64,000 nucleotides of DNA, taken from NCBI RefSeq assembly GCF_004341845.1, contig NZ_SLVB01000006.1, forward strand, positions 1-64,000. The letters are read 5' to 3'. This document shows positions 54,026 to 62,322 of the stretch, piece by piece. This DNA is from Novosphingobium sp. PhB165 (GTDB lineage Bacteria; Pseudomonadota; Alphaproteobacteria; Sphingomonadales; Sphingomonadaceae). The position numbers and the translations under genes are program-made. The notes beneath the pieces were generated by a model, which had not been told where the DNA came from, did not search any database, and saw only the letters and a list, made by a program, of their open reading frames with translations. The first letter of the stretch is position 1, and each line of letters starts with the position of its first letter.

Positions 54026-54364
54026 ATGAAGTTCGTCATAGCCATCATCAAGCCCTTCAAGCTCGACGAAGTTCGGGAAGCGCTTGGCGCGATCGGCGTC
54101 GCGGGCATGACCGTTACCGAGGTCAAGGGCTTCGGCCGTCAGAAGGGCCAGACGGAAATCTATCGTGGGGCCGAGTATTCGACCAACATGCTCCCGAAGG
54201 TGAAGATCGAGGTCGCCGCGCCGGACGATCTGGCGCCGAAGATCGTGGAAACGATCCAGCAAGTCGCCAGCACCGAAGCCATTGGCGACGGCAAGATTTT
54301 CGTCCTCGATCTCGCTTCGGCGGTGCGTATCCGCACCGGCGAATCCGGCGACACCGCGCTTTGA
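54026..54364 (+). CDS. glnK: PII nitrogen regulatory protein GlnK
   Basis: Trimeric signal protein that senses 2-oxoglutarate, ATP/ADP and glutamine and blocks AmtB when nitrogen is plentiful. 112 aa, complete. The T-loop carries the uridylylation site Tyr51 in I-Y-R-G-A-E-Y, and the B-loop is T-E-A-I-G-D-G-K-I-F. Paired with amtB 29 bases downstream under a sigma-54 promoter, which identifies it as GlnK-type. Confidence 0.95.
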   Translation: MKFVIAIIKPFKLDEVREALGAIGVAGMTVTEVKGFGRQKGQTEIYRGAEYSTNMLPKVKIEVAAPDDLAPKIVETIQQVASTEAIGDGKIFVLDLASAVRIRTGESGDTAL

Positions 54365-54393
54365 CCGGCGCTTCCGACAGGAGGGATTCCACG

Positions 54394-55722
54394 ATGAACC
54401 GCAAGATTCTGTGCGGCGCCGGCGCTCTGGGAGCGTCGCTGTTCGCCGCCATGCCTGCCTGGGCCCAGGCTGCTGCCGCTGCCGCGGCACCGACCGTCAA
54501 CAAGGGCGACACCGCCTGGATGATGACCTCGACCCTGCTCGTTCTGATGATGATCGTGCCGGGCCTTGCCCTGTTCTACGGCGGTCTGACCCGCTCGAAG
54601 AACATGCTTTCGACCATGACGCAGATCGGCGCCGTGGCCAGCCTTGCCATGCTGATCTGGGTGATCTGGGGCTACACGATGGCCTTCGGCGATGGCGGCA
54701 ATGCCTTCATCGCGGGCTTCGGCAAGCTTTTCCTCGCCGGTGTCACGCCTGACAGCGTGTCGGCAACCTTCACCGCCGGCGTCGCAATTCCCGAATACGT
54801 GTTCATCTGCTTCCAGATGACCTTCGCGGCAATCACGGTCGCGCTCGTGCTCGGTTCGACCGTGGAGCGCATCAAGTTCTCGGCCGTGATGGTGTTCGGC
54901 GCCATCTGGCTGACGATCGTCTACTTCCCGATCGCGCACATGGTCTGGGGCAGCAATGGCTACTTCTTCGCCAAGGGCGCTCTCGACTTTGCGGGCGGTA
55001 CCGTCGTTCACATCAACGCCGGTGTTTCGGCTCTCGTTGCGGCTCTGATCCTGGGCAAGCGCAAGGGCTATCCCACCGAGCCGATGCCGCCGCACTCGCT
55101 GACCCTCACCATGATCGGTACCGGTCTGCTGTGGGTGGGCTGGTTCGGGTTCAACGCCGGTTCGGCGCTTGAAGCCAACGGTTCGGCCGCCCTGGCCATG
55201 ATCAACACCTTCGTCGCCACCGCTTCTGCCGCCCTGTTCTGGATGCTTGCCGAGCGTCTCAGCGGCCACAAGGGTTCGGCCCTCGGCTTCTGCTCGGGCA
55301 TCGTCGCCGGTCTCGTCGCGGTCACACCGGCAGCCGGCAACTCGGGCCCGTTCGGCGCGATCGTGCTCGGCGCCGTCGCTTCGGTCGTCTGCTTCTTCGC
55401 CGTGAGCAAGCTCAAGCCCGCGCTTGGCTATGACGACGCCCTCGACGCTTTCGGTGTGCACGGCATTGGCGGCATGATCGGTGCGATCGGCACCGGCATC
55501 GTCTACTCGCCCGCTCTTGGCGGCCCCGGCAAGCCGGACTTCGACATGGTTCACCAGGTCATCGTCCAGCTTGAAACCGTCGGCACCACGATCGTTGTCG
55601 CCGCCATCGGCACTGCGATCGCGATCACCATCGCCAAGGCAGTCACCGGCCTGCGCGTCAGCCCCGAAGTCGAACAGGAAGGTCTCGACATCGGCGAGCA
55701 TGGCGAGCGCGCCTACAACTAA
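54394..55722 (+). CDS. amtB: Ammonium transporter AmtB
   Basis: Trimeric ammonium channel of the inner membrane, 442 aa. A signal sequence (to about A-M-P-A-W-A-Q-A) precedes eleven helices. The conserved twin histidines are in G-T-V-V-H-I-N-A-G and D-A-F-G-V-H-G-I-G-G. A strong CAGGAGGG is set nine bases before the ATG. It is translated from the same transcript as glnK; nearly 45 aa of C-terminal tail can receive GlnK. Confidence 0.96.
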   Translation: MNRKILCGAGALGASLFAAMPAWAQAAAAAAAPTVNKGDTAWMMTSTLLVLMMIVPGLALFYGGLTRSKNMLSTMTQIGAVASLAMLIWVIWGYTMAFGDGGNAFIAGFGKLFLAGVTPDSVSATFTAGVAIPEYVFICFQMTFAAITVALVLGSTVERIKFSAVMVFGAIWLTIVYFPIAHMVWGSNGYFFAKGALDFAGGTVVHINAGVSALVAALILGKRKGYPTEPMPPHSLTLTMIGTGLLWVGWFGFNAGSALEANGSAALAMINTFVATASAALFWMLAERLSGHKGSALGFCSGIVAGLVAVTPAAGNSGPFGAIVLGAVASVVCFFAVSKLKPALGYDDALDAFGVHGIGGMIGAIGTGIVYSPALGGPGKPDFDMVHQVIVQLETVGTTIVVAAIGTAIAITIAKAVTGLRVSPEVEQEGLDIGEHGERAYN

Positions 55723-55809
55723 GTTCAGAGTTTGGCGGCAGCGGGAACTCTCCTCTCTCCTCCTCCCCGTTGCCGCCTCCCGGTGTTCCTCCTGCGAACA
55801 CAAACTCAA

Positions 55810-55840
55810 GGGCCGGAGCCAGCCGCTCCGGCCCATTTTT
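55810..55840 (+). terminator. Intrinsic terminator after amtB
   Basis: GGGCCGGAGC / GCTCCGGCCC, five-base loop, then ATTTTTC. It separates glnK-amtB from the second PII gene. Confidence 0.88.
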
Positions 55841-55898
55841 CTTTGTCGTCGGGATGGCTTTGTGTGATGGTGCGCACAGCATGCACCCGGCCAGGGAG

Positions 55899-56243
55899 AT
55901 GGACGTGAAATACATCATCGCGATCATCAAGCCGTTCAAGTTCACCGAAGTGAAGGACGCTCTGGCCAGTGCCGGAGTCTCTGGACTGACAGTATCGGAG
56001 GTGAGCGGTTTCGGCCGGCAGAAGGGCCAGACCGAGATCTATCGCGGCGCGGAGTATTCCTCCAGCCTGGTGCCCAAGATCAAGCTGGAGATTGCGGTGT
56101 CGGATGCTTTCGCCGATTCGGTCGTCGAGATCATCGGCAAGTGCGCGAGCACCGACGAGATCGGCGATGGCAAGATCTTCGTGTTCGATCTGGCCGAGGT
56201 CCTGCGCGTGCGCACAGGAGAGCAGGGCGATATCGCCCTGTAG
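55899..56243 (+). CDS. glnB: Second PII protein (GlnB/GlnK paralogue)
   Basis: A further PII protein of 114 aa, with Tyr53 in I-Y-R-G-A-E-Y in the place of Tyr51 and B-loop T-D-E-I-G-D-G-K-I-F. It differs from the first copy over most of the first 35 residues and in the T-loop tip (S-S-S-L instead of S-T-N-M). CAGGGAG lies five bases before the ATG. It stands behind the amtB terminator, so it needs its own promoter or receives readthrough. Whether it acts as GlnB (on glutamine synthetase regulation) or as a second AmtB partner cannot be told. Confidence 0.88.
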   Translation: MDVKYIIAIIKPFKFTEVKDALASAGVSGLTVSEVSGFGRQKGQTEIYRGAEYSSSLVPKIKLEIAVSDAFADSVVEIIGKCASTDEIGDGKIFVFDLAEVLRVRTGEQGDIAL

Positions 56244-56264
56244 ACACGACCGGCAGGAAGCGGG

Positions 56265-56696
56265 TCAGCTGCCGGCGGCGAACATTTCGATCAATTGGCG
56301 AACGGGCGTGACATCGTAGCCGGCGGCCGCGGCTTTCGACGCGATTACGGCAGGATTGTCGCCCGCCTTTGCCCGGGCCAGAGCCCACAGCAGGGTCGAG
56401 CGGGTGCCCGAACGACAATAAGCCAGTACCGGACCGTCCACGCCATCCAGCGCTTCGATCATGGCGTCGACTTGCGCCTGGCTGAAGCCGGCATGCGTCA
56501 CCGGGATCGCCACGTAGTCGATGCCGGCGTCCCGCGCAGCAGCTTCGATATCGGGCCCCGGAACCTGATCGTCGCTTTCGCCTTCGGGGCGATTGTTGAT
56601 GATTCGCACGATTCCGAGGGCCTTGGCCTCGGCAATGGCTTCGATCCCGATTTGCGGGCTGGCAAAGACGGTTTCGGAGACCTGGCGGAACATCAT
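56265..56696 (-). CDS. TIGR01244-type sulfurtransferase / DUF442 phosphatase-like protein
   Basis: A 143-aa protein of the dual-specificity-phosphatase-like fold known as DUF442 or TIGR01244 (beta-lactamase-hydrolase-like). The active-site loop is Y-C-R-S-G-T-R-S with Cys94; it resembles rhodanese as well as phosphatases. N-R-P-E-G-E and P-V-T-H-A-G-F are other family features. Members act in sulfide or persulfide handling. Convergent with the second PII gene. Confidence 0.85.
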   Translation of the reverse strand: MMFRQVSETVFASPQIGIEAIAEAKALGIVRIINNRPEGESDDQVPGPDIEAAARDAGIDYVAIPVTHAGFSQAQVDAMIEALDGVDGPVLAYCRSGTRSTLLWALARAKAGDNPAVIASKAAAAGYDVTPVRQLIEMFAAGS

Positions 56697-56989
56697 GAAC
56701 TCTCCCTCGCGACGGCGATCGGGAGGCGGGTGAGCCCGAAATTCCCCGGCGTCAAGAACATACTTTCGGGCAAGATACGAAGCGCCGACAATCGAAATGC
56801 GGCCTTTCGGTTACACGTCGGCAAATTCGCGCGTAATTGTGTTCGCCATGGGCATACGACTCGTGTATGACCCGACATTGCAGGGTGTAGGGAGAGTTGC
56901 GTCTCTTCCACTCGTCTGGCAGCCGGTACGGTTCGTCCACGTGCCCGGCTGAATGCTTTTTGTGGCGCAGCGAAGGTACGTTCGTAGAC
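56697..56989 (+). promoter_or_regulatory. Upstream region of the cold shock gene (293 bases)
   Basis: No gene supported. Genes of the cold shock family often carry long structured 5' leaders acting as RNA thermosensors; this gap has room for one, but I see no dominant hairpin, and no clear cold-box. The DUF442 promoter must also lie here. Confidence 0.35.
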
Positions 56990-57742
56990 ATGGGTTTTGA
57001 CAGAGGTCGTCGCGGAAGGGGACGCGACAAGCGGGATCGGTTTGGAGAGGACGAGTTCGACCCGTTCTTTGCCGGACAAGATCGTTTCGGTGGCGGTGAC
57101 CGTTTCGGCGGCGGCGGCGATCGCTTCGGCGGTGGTGACCGTTTCGGTGGCGGTGATAACGCTGGTGGTGGTCCCCGTGGTGGCGGCTTCGGCGGCCCGC
57201 GTGGCGGCGGCGGTGGTGGCTTCGGTGGTCCCCGCGGCGGCGGCGGTATGCCGGCTCAGGTCGTTGGCCAGGGCAAGGGCGTCGTCAAGTTCTTCAACGG
57301 AGCCAAGGGCTTCGGCTTCATCCAGCGCGACGAAGGCGGCGACGATGTGTTCGTGCACATCAGCGCAGTCGAACGCGCGGGCCTTGAAGGTCTTGCTGAA
57401 GGTCAGCAGCTGGAATTCCAGCTTGTGGATCGCGGTGGCAAGATCTCGGCAAGCGATCTCGTGGTCATTGGCGACGTGATTGCGGTTGAGAAGCGCGAGC
57501 CCGCGCCGCAGCGTCAGCTGACCGGCGAGAAGGCCAGCGGCACTGTCAAGTTCTTCAACTCCATGAAGGGCTTCGGCTTCATCACTCGCGACGATGGCCA
57601 GCCTGATGCCTTTGTGCACATCAGCGCGGTTGAGCGTTCGGGCCTGTCGGGCCTCAACGAAGGTGATCGCGTGGAGTTCGACATCGAGGTCGATCGACGA
57701 GGCAAGTACTCGGCGGTCAACCTGGCGGCGCTCCAGGGCTGA
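56990..57742 (+). CDS. Double cold-shock-domain protein with glycine/arginine-rich N-terminus
   Basis: A 250-aa nucleic-acid chaperone. Residues 1-90 are low-complexity: R-G-R-R-G-R-G-R-D-K-R, then four D-R-F-G-G-G(G) repeats at 31-55, then three G-G-P-R-G-G-G blocks. Cold shock domain 1 (about 96-158) has the RNP motifs K-G-F-G-F-I and V-F-V-H-I; domain 2 (about 180-248) has K-G-F-G-F-I and A-F-V-H-I. Tandem-domain CspA relatives occur in alphaproteobacteria; the RGG-like tail is unusual and suggests RNA binding or condensate formation. The start is the ATG at 56990, without a strong ribosome-binding site. Confidence 0.88.
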   Translation: MGFDRGRRGRGRDKRDRFGEDEFDPFFAGQDRFGGGDRFGGGGDRFGGGDRFGGGDNAGGGPRGGGFGGPRGGGGGGFGGPRGGGGMPAQVVGQGKGVVKFFNGAKGFGFIQRDEGGDDVFVHISAVERAGLEGLAEGQQLEFQLVDRGGKISASDLVVIGDVIAVEKREPAPQRQLTGEKASGTVKFFNSMKGFGFITRDDGQPDAFVHISAVERSGLSGLNEGDRVEFDIEVDRRGKYSAVNLAALQG

Positions 57743-57800
57743 TCAAGCCTGCAAATCCTCCGGTGGGTTAATCGGAGGACTGCACAAGTATCGCAGCGCT

Positions 57801-57831
57801 CAAATGGCGGTCCGCATAGGGCCGCCATTTG
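57801..57831 (+). terminator. Hairpin after the cold shock gene
   Basis: CAAATGGCGG / CCGCCATTTG, ten pairs (extended by CC/GG after a mismatch), followed by interrupted T residues. Likely terminator ahead of argD. Confidence 0.65.
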
Positions 57832-57888
57832 TCGTTTGCCGATTCCAGATATTTTTCGCTTCACTGATTTATTTCGAGGAATAACGTC

Positions 57889-59079
57889 ATGTCGATCACT
57901 CCGCTGATGCCTGTGTACCCCCGGTGCGGCGTTCGGCCCGTTCGCGGCGAACACTGCCATCTCATCAGTGAAGACGGTCGCCGATTCCTCGATTTCGCAA
58001 GCGGCATTGCGGTCAATCTGCTCGGTCATTCGCACCCCGGCCTCGTCGGCGCGATTCAGAAGCAGGCCGAGACACTGATGCACGTTTCCAATCTCTACGG
58101 TAGCCCGCAGGGTGATGCGATCGCCAAGCGTCTTGTCGATCTGACCTTTGCCGACACCGTGTTCTTCACCAATTCGGGTGCGGAAGCCGTCGAGTGCGCG
58201 ATCAAGACGGCGCGGGCTTACCACCAGCATGTCGGCAACGATGAGAAGTACGAGCTGATCACGTTCAACAACGCCTTCCACGGGCGGACGATGGCGACGA
58301 TCAGCGCTTCCAACCAGGAAAAGATGCACAAGGGCTTCCTGCCCCTGCTGCCCGGCTTCAAGTACGTCGAATTCGATGATCTTGAGGCTGCCAAGGCCGC
58401 GATTGGCCCCAATACCGCAGGTTTCCTGGTCGAACCGATCCAGGGTGAAGGCGGTATCCGTATCGCGTCGCCCGAATTCCTCCAGGGCTTGCGCGCGCTG
58501 TGCGACGAACATGACCTGATCCTGATTCTGGACGAAGTGCAGAGCGGCGTCGGTCGCGCAGGTACGCTTTATGCCTATGAGCAGTACGGCATCGTTCCCG
58601 ACGTTCTGTCTACTGCCAAGGGCATTGGCGGCGGGTTCCCCGTTGGCGCTTGCCTGGCAACGGAAAAGGCCGCGCGCGGCATGGTCATCGGCGCCCACGG
58701 CTCGACCTACGGTGGCAATCCCTTCGCCATGGCGGCAATCGGCGCGGTGCTGGATGCTGTCGCCAACGAAGATTTCCTCGCCGAGGTTCGCAGCAAGGGC
58801 GAGCGGCTGATGGCGCGCCTTGAGCAGTTCATCGGCAACTATCCGGAGCTGTTCGATTCGGTTCGCGGCCGGGGGCTGTTCATCGGCCTCAAGCTCAAGG
58901 TCGAGCCGCGCGCTTTCGTCGCCCACATGCGCGACAATCACCAGTTGCTGACGGTCTCTGCCGGAGACAACGTGGTGCGCATCCTACCGCCGCTGGTCAT
59001 CGATGACAGCCACATGGACGAATTCATGGAGAAGCTTTCTGCCGCTGCGGCAAGCTACCAGCCGGAAGAGGTTGCGTAA
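57889..59079 (+). CDS. argD: Acetylornithine aminotransferase
   Basis: Pyridoxal-phosphate enzyme of arginine synthesis converting N-acetylglutamate semialdehyde to N-acetylornithine; may also serve in lysine synthesis. 396 aa, complete. Motifs: F-T-N-S-G-A-E-A-V-E-C-A-I-K, H-G-R-T (phosphate/pyridoxal region), D-E-V-Q-S-G-V-G-R-A-G, and the pyridoxal lysine in S-T-A-K-G-I-G-G-G-F-P. Its stop overlaps the argF start (TAATG). Confidence 0.95.
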   Translation: MSITPLMPVYPRCGVRPVRGEHCHLISEDGRRFLDFASGIAVNLLGHSHPGLVGAIQKQAETLMHVSNLYGSPQGDAIAKRLVDLTFADTVFFTNSGAEAVECAIKTARAYHQHVGNDEKYELITFNNAFHGRTMATISASNQEKMHKGFLPLLPGFKYVEFDDLEAAKAAIGPNTAGFLVEPIQGEGGIRIASPEFLQGLRALCDEHDLILILDEVQSGVGRAGTLYAYEQYGIVPDVLSTAKGIGGGFPVGACLATEKAARGMVIGAHGSTYGGNPFAMAAIGAVLDAVANEDFLAEVRSKGERLMARLEQFIGNYPELFDSVRGRGLFIGLKLKVEPRAFVAHMRDNHQLLTVSAGDNVVRILPPLVIDDSHMDEFMEKLSAAAASYQPEEVA

Positions 59080-60005
59080 TGGCACGCGATTTCCTCGGCC
59101 TCGGCGATGCGGGCGGCGACATGGTCGCCGCGATGATCAATGATGCGATTGACCGCAAGGCGGCGCGCAAGGGCTGGCCCAAGGGCCGCCCGGATGCCGA
59201 TGCCCCTCTGGCAGGTCATGTGCTGGCCATGATCTTCGAGAAGAATTCGACGCGTACCCGCGTTTCGTTTGACATGGCCATGCGCCAACTCGGTGGCAGC
59301 GCGCTGATCATGGAGGCAGGGAGCACCCAGATCGGCCGTGGCGAAACGATTGCCGACACCGCACGCGTGCTCAGCCGCATGGTCGATGCGATCATGATCC
59401 GCACCGACGATCACGCGAAGATCGAGGAACTGGCCCATTACGCCGATGTTCCGGTCATCAATGGCCTGACCGACCTTTCGCATCCCTGTCAGATCGTCGC
59501 GGACCTCCTGACCATCGTCGAACATGGGGCCTCGTTGCCGGGCCTTCAGATGGCCTGGCTGGGCGATGGCAACAATGTCGCCAACTCGCTGATCGAGGCG
59601 GCCGGACTGATGAAGTTCACCATCCGCATCGGCGGTCCGGCGGGCTACGAGCCCGACGAAGCCTTCGTTGCCCGCGCACGTGCCGCCGGCGGCGAGGTCA
59701 TTCTGACCAGCGATGCCGAAGAGGCCGTCGCAGGCGCGCAAGTCGTGGTCACCGATACCTGGGTCTCGATGGGACAGGCCGGCGGTGAGAAGCACATTGC
59801 CGCCATGCAGCCCTATCAGGTCAATGCCGCGCTCATGGCCAAGGCTGCGCCGGGAGCGAAGTTCCTGCACTGCCTTCCCGCGCATCGCGGTGAGGAAGTG
59901 ACGAACGAAGTGATCGACGGGCCGAATTCGGTCGTGTGGGACGAGGCGGAGAACCGCATCCACGCGCAGAAGTCGGTCCTGCTTTGGGCGCTGGGCAAGC
60001 TGTGA
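59079..60005 (+). CDS. argF: Ornithine carbamoyltransferase
   Basis: Transfers the carbamoyl group to ornithine, giving citrulline. 308 aa, with carbamoyl-phosphate site S-T-R-T-R (about 57-61), H-P-C-Q, the ornithine-binding W-V-S-M-G and the H-C-L-P-A-H-R-G-E-E signature. Overlaps argD by one base and hslO by four, so all three are expressed together. Confidence 0.97.
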   Translation: MARDFLGLGDAGGDMVAAMINDAIDRKAARKGWPKGRPDADAPLAGHVLAMIFEKNSTRTRVSFDMAMRQLGGSALIMEAGSTQIGRGETIADTARVLSRMVDAIMIRTDDHAKIEELAHYADVPVINGLTDLSHPCQIVADLLTIVEHGASLPGLQMAWLGDGNNVANSLIEAAGLMKFTIRIGGPAGYEPDEAFVARARAAGGEVILTSDAEEAVAGAQVVVTDTWVSMGQAGGEKHIAAMQPYQVNAALMAKAAPGAKFLHCLPAHRGEEVTNEVIDGPNSVVWDEAENRIHAQKSVLLWALGKL

Positions 60006-60910
60006 ACGAAGACATCCTCATCCGAACCGACGATACCGGCTTCGACCGGGCACTGGCTTTCACTGTCCCCTCGCGCAATGCGCGTGGGCGGGTCTTGAGG
60101 CTTGGCCCGGTGCTGGAGACGGTGCTTTCGGCACACGCCTATCCCAAGGTGGTCAAGCACGTCCTTGCCGAAGCACTCGTCCTGACGGCGCTGATGGGTT
60201 CGTTGCTCAAGGATGAGGATGCGCAGCTGACGTTTCAGGCGCAAGCCGAAGGCGGAGCCGTGGACTTGCTGGTCTGCGATTACCGCAATGGCGAGGTGCG
60301 CGGCTATCTGCGCCACGACCCGGATCTGGCCGAACGCCTTGACGAGGACTGCTCGCTGGAGGCCATCTTCGGAAAGGGCTTCCTGGCAATCACCTTCGAC
60401 CTTGCAGTTTCCGGCACGCGCTATCAGGGCGTCGTCCCGCTTGAAGGCGCTTCGCTGGCCCACGCCTGTGAGAGCTACTTCGCGCAATCCGAACAGGTGC
60501 CCACCCTGATCCGTATCTCAGTGCGTTCCAATGGACCGCGCTGCGTGGCGGGCGGGCTTCTTGTCCAACATCTTCCGGATGGGGAAGAGGGCAAGGAACG
60601 CCTGCATGCCAAGGACCAGCATCCCGATTGGGAGCATGTCGCGGTCATGGCGGGAAGCGTGCGGAGCGAGGAACTGGTCGATCCGGTGCTCAATCTGGAG
60701 CAGCTTGTCTGGCGCCTTTTCCATGAGGAGGACGAGGTTCGGGTCGAGCCGCTGCTCCTGCTCCAGCGCGGGTGCCGCTGCACCGTGGAGTACTACCGGG
60801 AAATCCTCTCGCGCTTCCCCGAGAGCGAGCGTGTCGATATGCGCGACGAGACCGGCCAGATCCCGGTAGATTGCGCTTTTTGTTCGAAAATCCTGCATAT
60901 CCCGGCCTGA
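60002..60910 (+). CDS. hslO: Redox-regulated chaperone Hsp33
   Basis: Holdase chaperone activated by oxidative stress when its zinc-bound cysteines form disulfides. 302 aa, with GTG start overlapping the argF stop. The C-terminal redox switch has C-x-C (G-C-R-C-T) and C-x2-C (C-A-F-C). The N-terminal fold has the family's A-E-A-L-V-L-T-A-L-M-G-S-L-L-K. Its linkage with arginine genes is a known alphaproteobacterial arrangement. Confidence 0.95.
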   Translation: MNEDILIRTDDTGFDRALAFTVPSRNARGRVLRLGPVLETVLSAHAYPKVVKHVLAEALVLTALMGSLLKDEDAQLTFQAQAEGGAVDLLVCDYRNGEVRGYLRHDPDLAERLDEDCSLEAIFGKGFLAITFDLAVSGTRYQGVVPLEGASLAHACESYFAQSEQVPTLIRISVRSNGPRCVAGGLLVQHLPDGEEGKERLHAKDQHPDWEHVAVMAGSVRSEELVDPVLNLEQLVWRLFHEEDEVRVEPLLLLQRGCRCTVEYYREILSRFPESERVDMRDETGQIPVDCAFCSKILHIPA

Positions 60911-60986
60911 TCGACTCATACTCGCTGGTTGTGAAAGCCGATCGGGATGTTCTAAGGCTTACCCCATGGACAAAACGGACGGCCCG

Positions 60987-61421
60987 ATGTCGGAGAAACA
61001 TGCTGCTTCCAACCTGAAAAGGGTGGCCAAGGCAGGTCTTATCGGATTGGCGTGCATCGGTCTGGCAGCCGTGTCGTTGCCGGCCGCGGCGCAGAAGAAA
61101 CCATTGGCGATGCTCGACCAGCTCGAACGGGGAACCTGGGAGTTTCGCGGCCTCAGAGACGGTGCGAGAAAGCTTTGCGTGCGCAACGGGCGGGACCTTA
61201 TCCAGCTGCGCCATCCCGGTGAGGATTGCCATACCGTGGTGGTTGACGACAGGGCCAACGAAGTCACCGTCCAATACACATGTACAGGTCGGGGCTTTGG
61301 GCGCACGCATGTTCGACGCGAAACCAATGCCTTGGTCCAGATAGACAGTCAGGGCATCGCCAACGGTCAGCCATTTGCCTTCGTGACGGAAGCCCGCCGG
61401 GTGGGCGACTGCGGCGGCTGA
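60987..61421 (+). CDS. Small exported protein of unknown function
   Basis: A 144-aa exported protein (151 aa if the ATG at 60966 is used). The signal peptide ends at A-A-A-Q. The mature part has four cysteines, likely two periplasmic disulfides, and short segments such as G-T-W-E-F-R, C-V-R-N-G-R-D-L-I-Q-L and Y-T-C-T-G-R-G-F-G-R-T that recall DUF3617-like proteins of sphingomonads. Function unknown. It sits 76 bases after hslO and 39 before queC on the same strand. Confidence 0.7.
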   Translation: MSEKHAASNLKRVAKAGLIGLACIGLAAVSLPAAAQKKPLAMLDQLERGTWEFRGLRDGARKLCVRNGRDLIQLRHPGEDCHTVVVDDRANEVTVQYTCTGRGFGRTHVRRETNALVQIDSQGIANGQPFAFVTEARRVGDCGG

Positions 61422-61460
61422 CGGTTGTCATCGCGCCTGCGAAGGCTTAGCGCGGAGACC

Positions 61461-62159
61461 ATGCAAGACTCTTCCCCAAATCCGTCGGCGCGCAAGGCGG
61501 TTGTCCTTCTCTCCGGAGGCCTCGATTCGATGGTTTCCGCAGCTCTTGCCCGTGAGGCTGGATTCGCGCTCAATGCCCTGACGATCGACTATAATCAGCG
61601 CCATCGCCGGGAAATCGACGCTGCACGGCAGATCGCGGAAACGCTGGGAGCCGAGCGTCACGTCATCCTGCCGCTTGATCTGCGCCAGTTCGGCGGTTCG
61701 GCGCTGACGGACGATATAACGGTTCCCAAAGAAGGGCTGGAACCGGGCATTCCGGTCACCTACGTCCCGGCTCGCAATCTGGTGTTCCTGTCGCTGACTT
61801 TGGCCTGGGCCGAGGCGATCGGTGCAGCGGACATCTTCATCGGTGTGAATGCGCTGGACTATTCCGGCTATCCCGACTGTCGCCCAGAATTCATTTCGGC
61901 TTTCGAAAACATCGCCACTCTGGCGACGAAGGACGGCGATGAAGGCACGAAGTTCAAGATCCACGCGCCGCTCCAGTTCCTGGGCAAGGCGGACATTGCC
62001 CGCGAGGCGGACCGTCTTGGCCTTGAGGCCGGGATGAGCTGGTCGTGCTACGATCCGCAGCCCGATGGCAGGGCTTGCGGGCTATGCGACAGCTGCCGTC
62101 TCCGCAAGGCAGGGTTCGCGGATGCAGGGCTTATCGATACGACACTTTACGCGGCCTGA
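61461..62159 (+). CDS. queC: 7-cyano-7-deazaguanine synthase
   Basis: ATP-dependent enzyme that forms preQ0 from 7-carboxy-7-deazaguanine in queuosine tRNA modification. From the ATG at 61461 it has 232 aa. The PP-loop S-G-G-L-D-S is at 18-23, N-A-L-D-Y-S-G-Y-P-D-C-R follows in the middle, and the C-terminal zinc site has the C-G-L-C-D-S-C cysteines. GGAG precedes the start. The other que genes are not visible here. Confidence 0.95.
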   Translation: MQDSSPNPSARKAVVLLSGGLDSMVSAALAREAGFALNALTIDYNQRHRREIDAARQIAETLGAERHVILPLDLRQFGGSALTDDITVPKEGLEPGIPVTYVPARNLVFLSLTLAWAEAIGAADIFIGVNALDYSGYPDCRPEFISAFENIATLATKDGDEGTKFKIHAPLQFLGKADIAREADRLGLEAGMSWSCYDPQPDGRACGLCDSCRLRKAGFADAGLIDTTLYAA

Positions 62160-62179
62160 TTTCCGCCCTCGGTTTTAGA

Positions 62180-62221
62180 AAAAAGAAACGCCCCGCTCGC
62201 TTGAGTGGGGCGTTTCTTTTT
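62180..62221 (+). terminator. Intrinsic terminator after queC
   Basis: AAAAAGAAACGCCCC / GGGGCGTTTCTTTTT, 15 pairs with a 12-base loop and T5. Also A5 on its other side, so it could serve the minus strand. Confidence 0.9.
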
Positions 62222-62274
62222 GCCCTGTCATCCAGCGGGAAAGTGTCCGCAGATGAAGTGCGGGCAAAAGAAAA

Positions 62275-62299
62275 GGGGGCCGGATTGCTCCGACCCCCC
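62275..62299 (-). terminator. Intrinsic terminator after the OmpA-family gene
   Basis: GGGGG-C-CGG / CCG-A-CCCCC hairpin (one mismatch) read on the minus strand into TTTTCTTTT, 24 bases after the stop. Confidence 0.8.
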
Positions 62300-62322
62300 A
62301 ATCTTGTCCGTTGCCGGATCGC

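Noticed and set aside
54160..55836. Open frame antisense to amtB
   Set aside because: Shadow of amtB; the product is a hydrophilic string of His, Asp, Gly and Arg.
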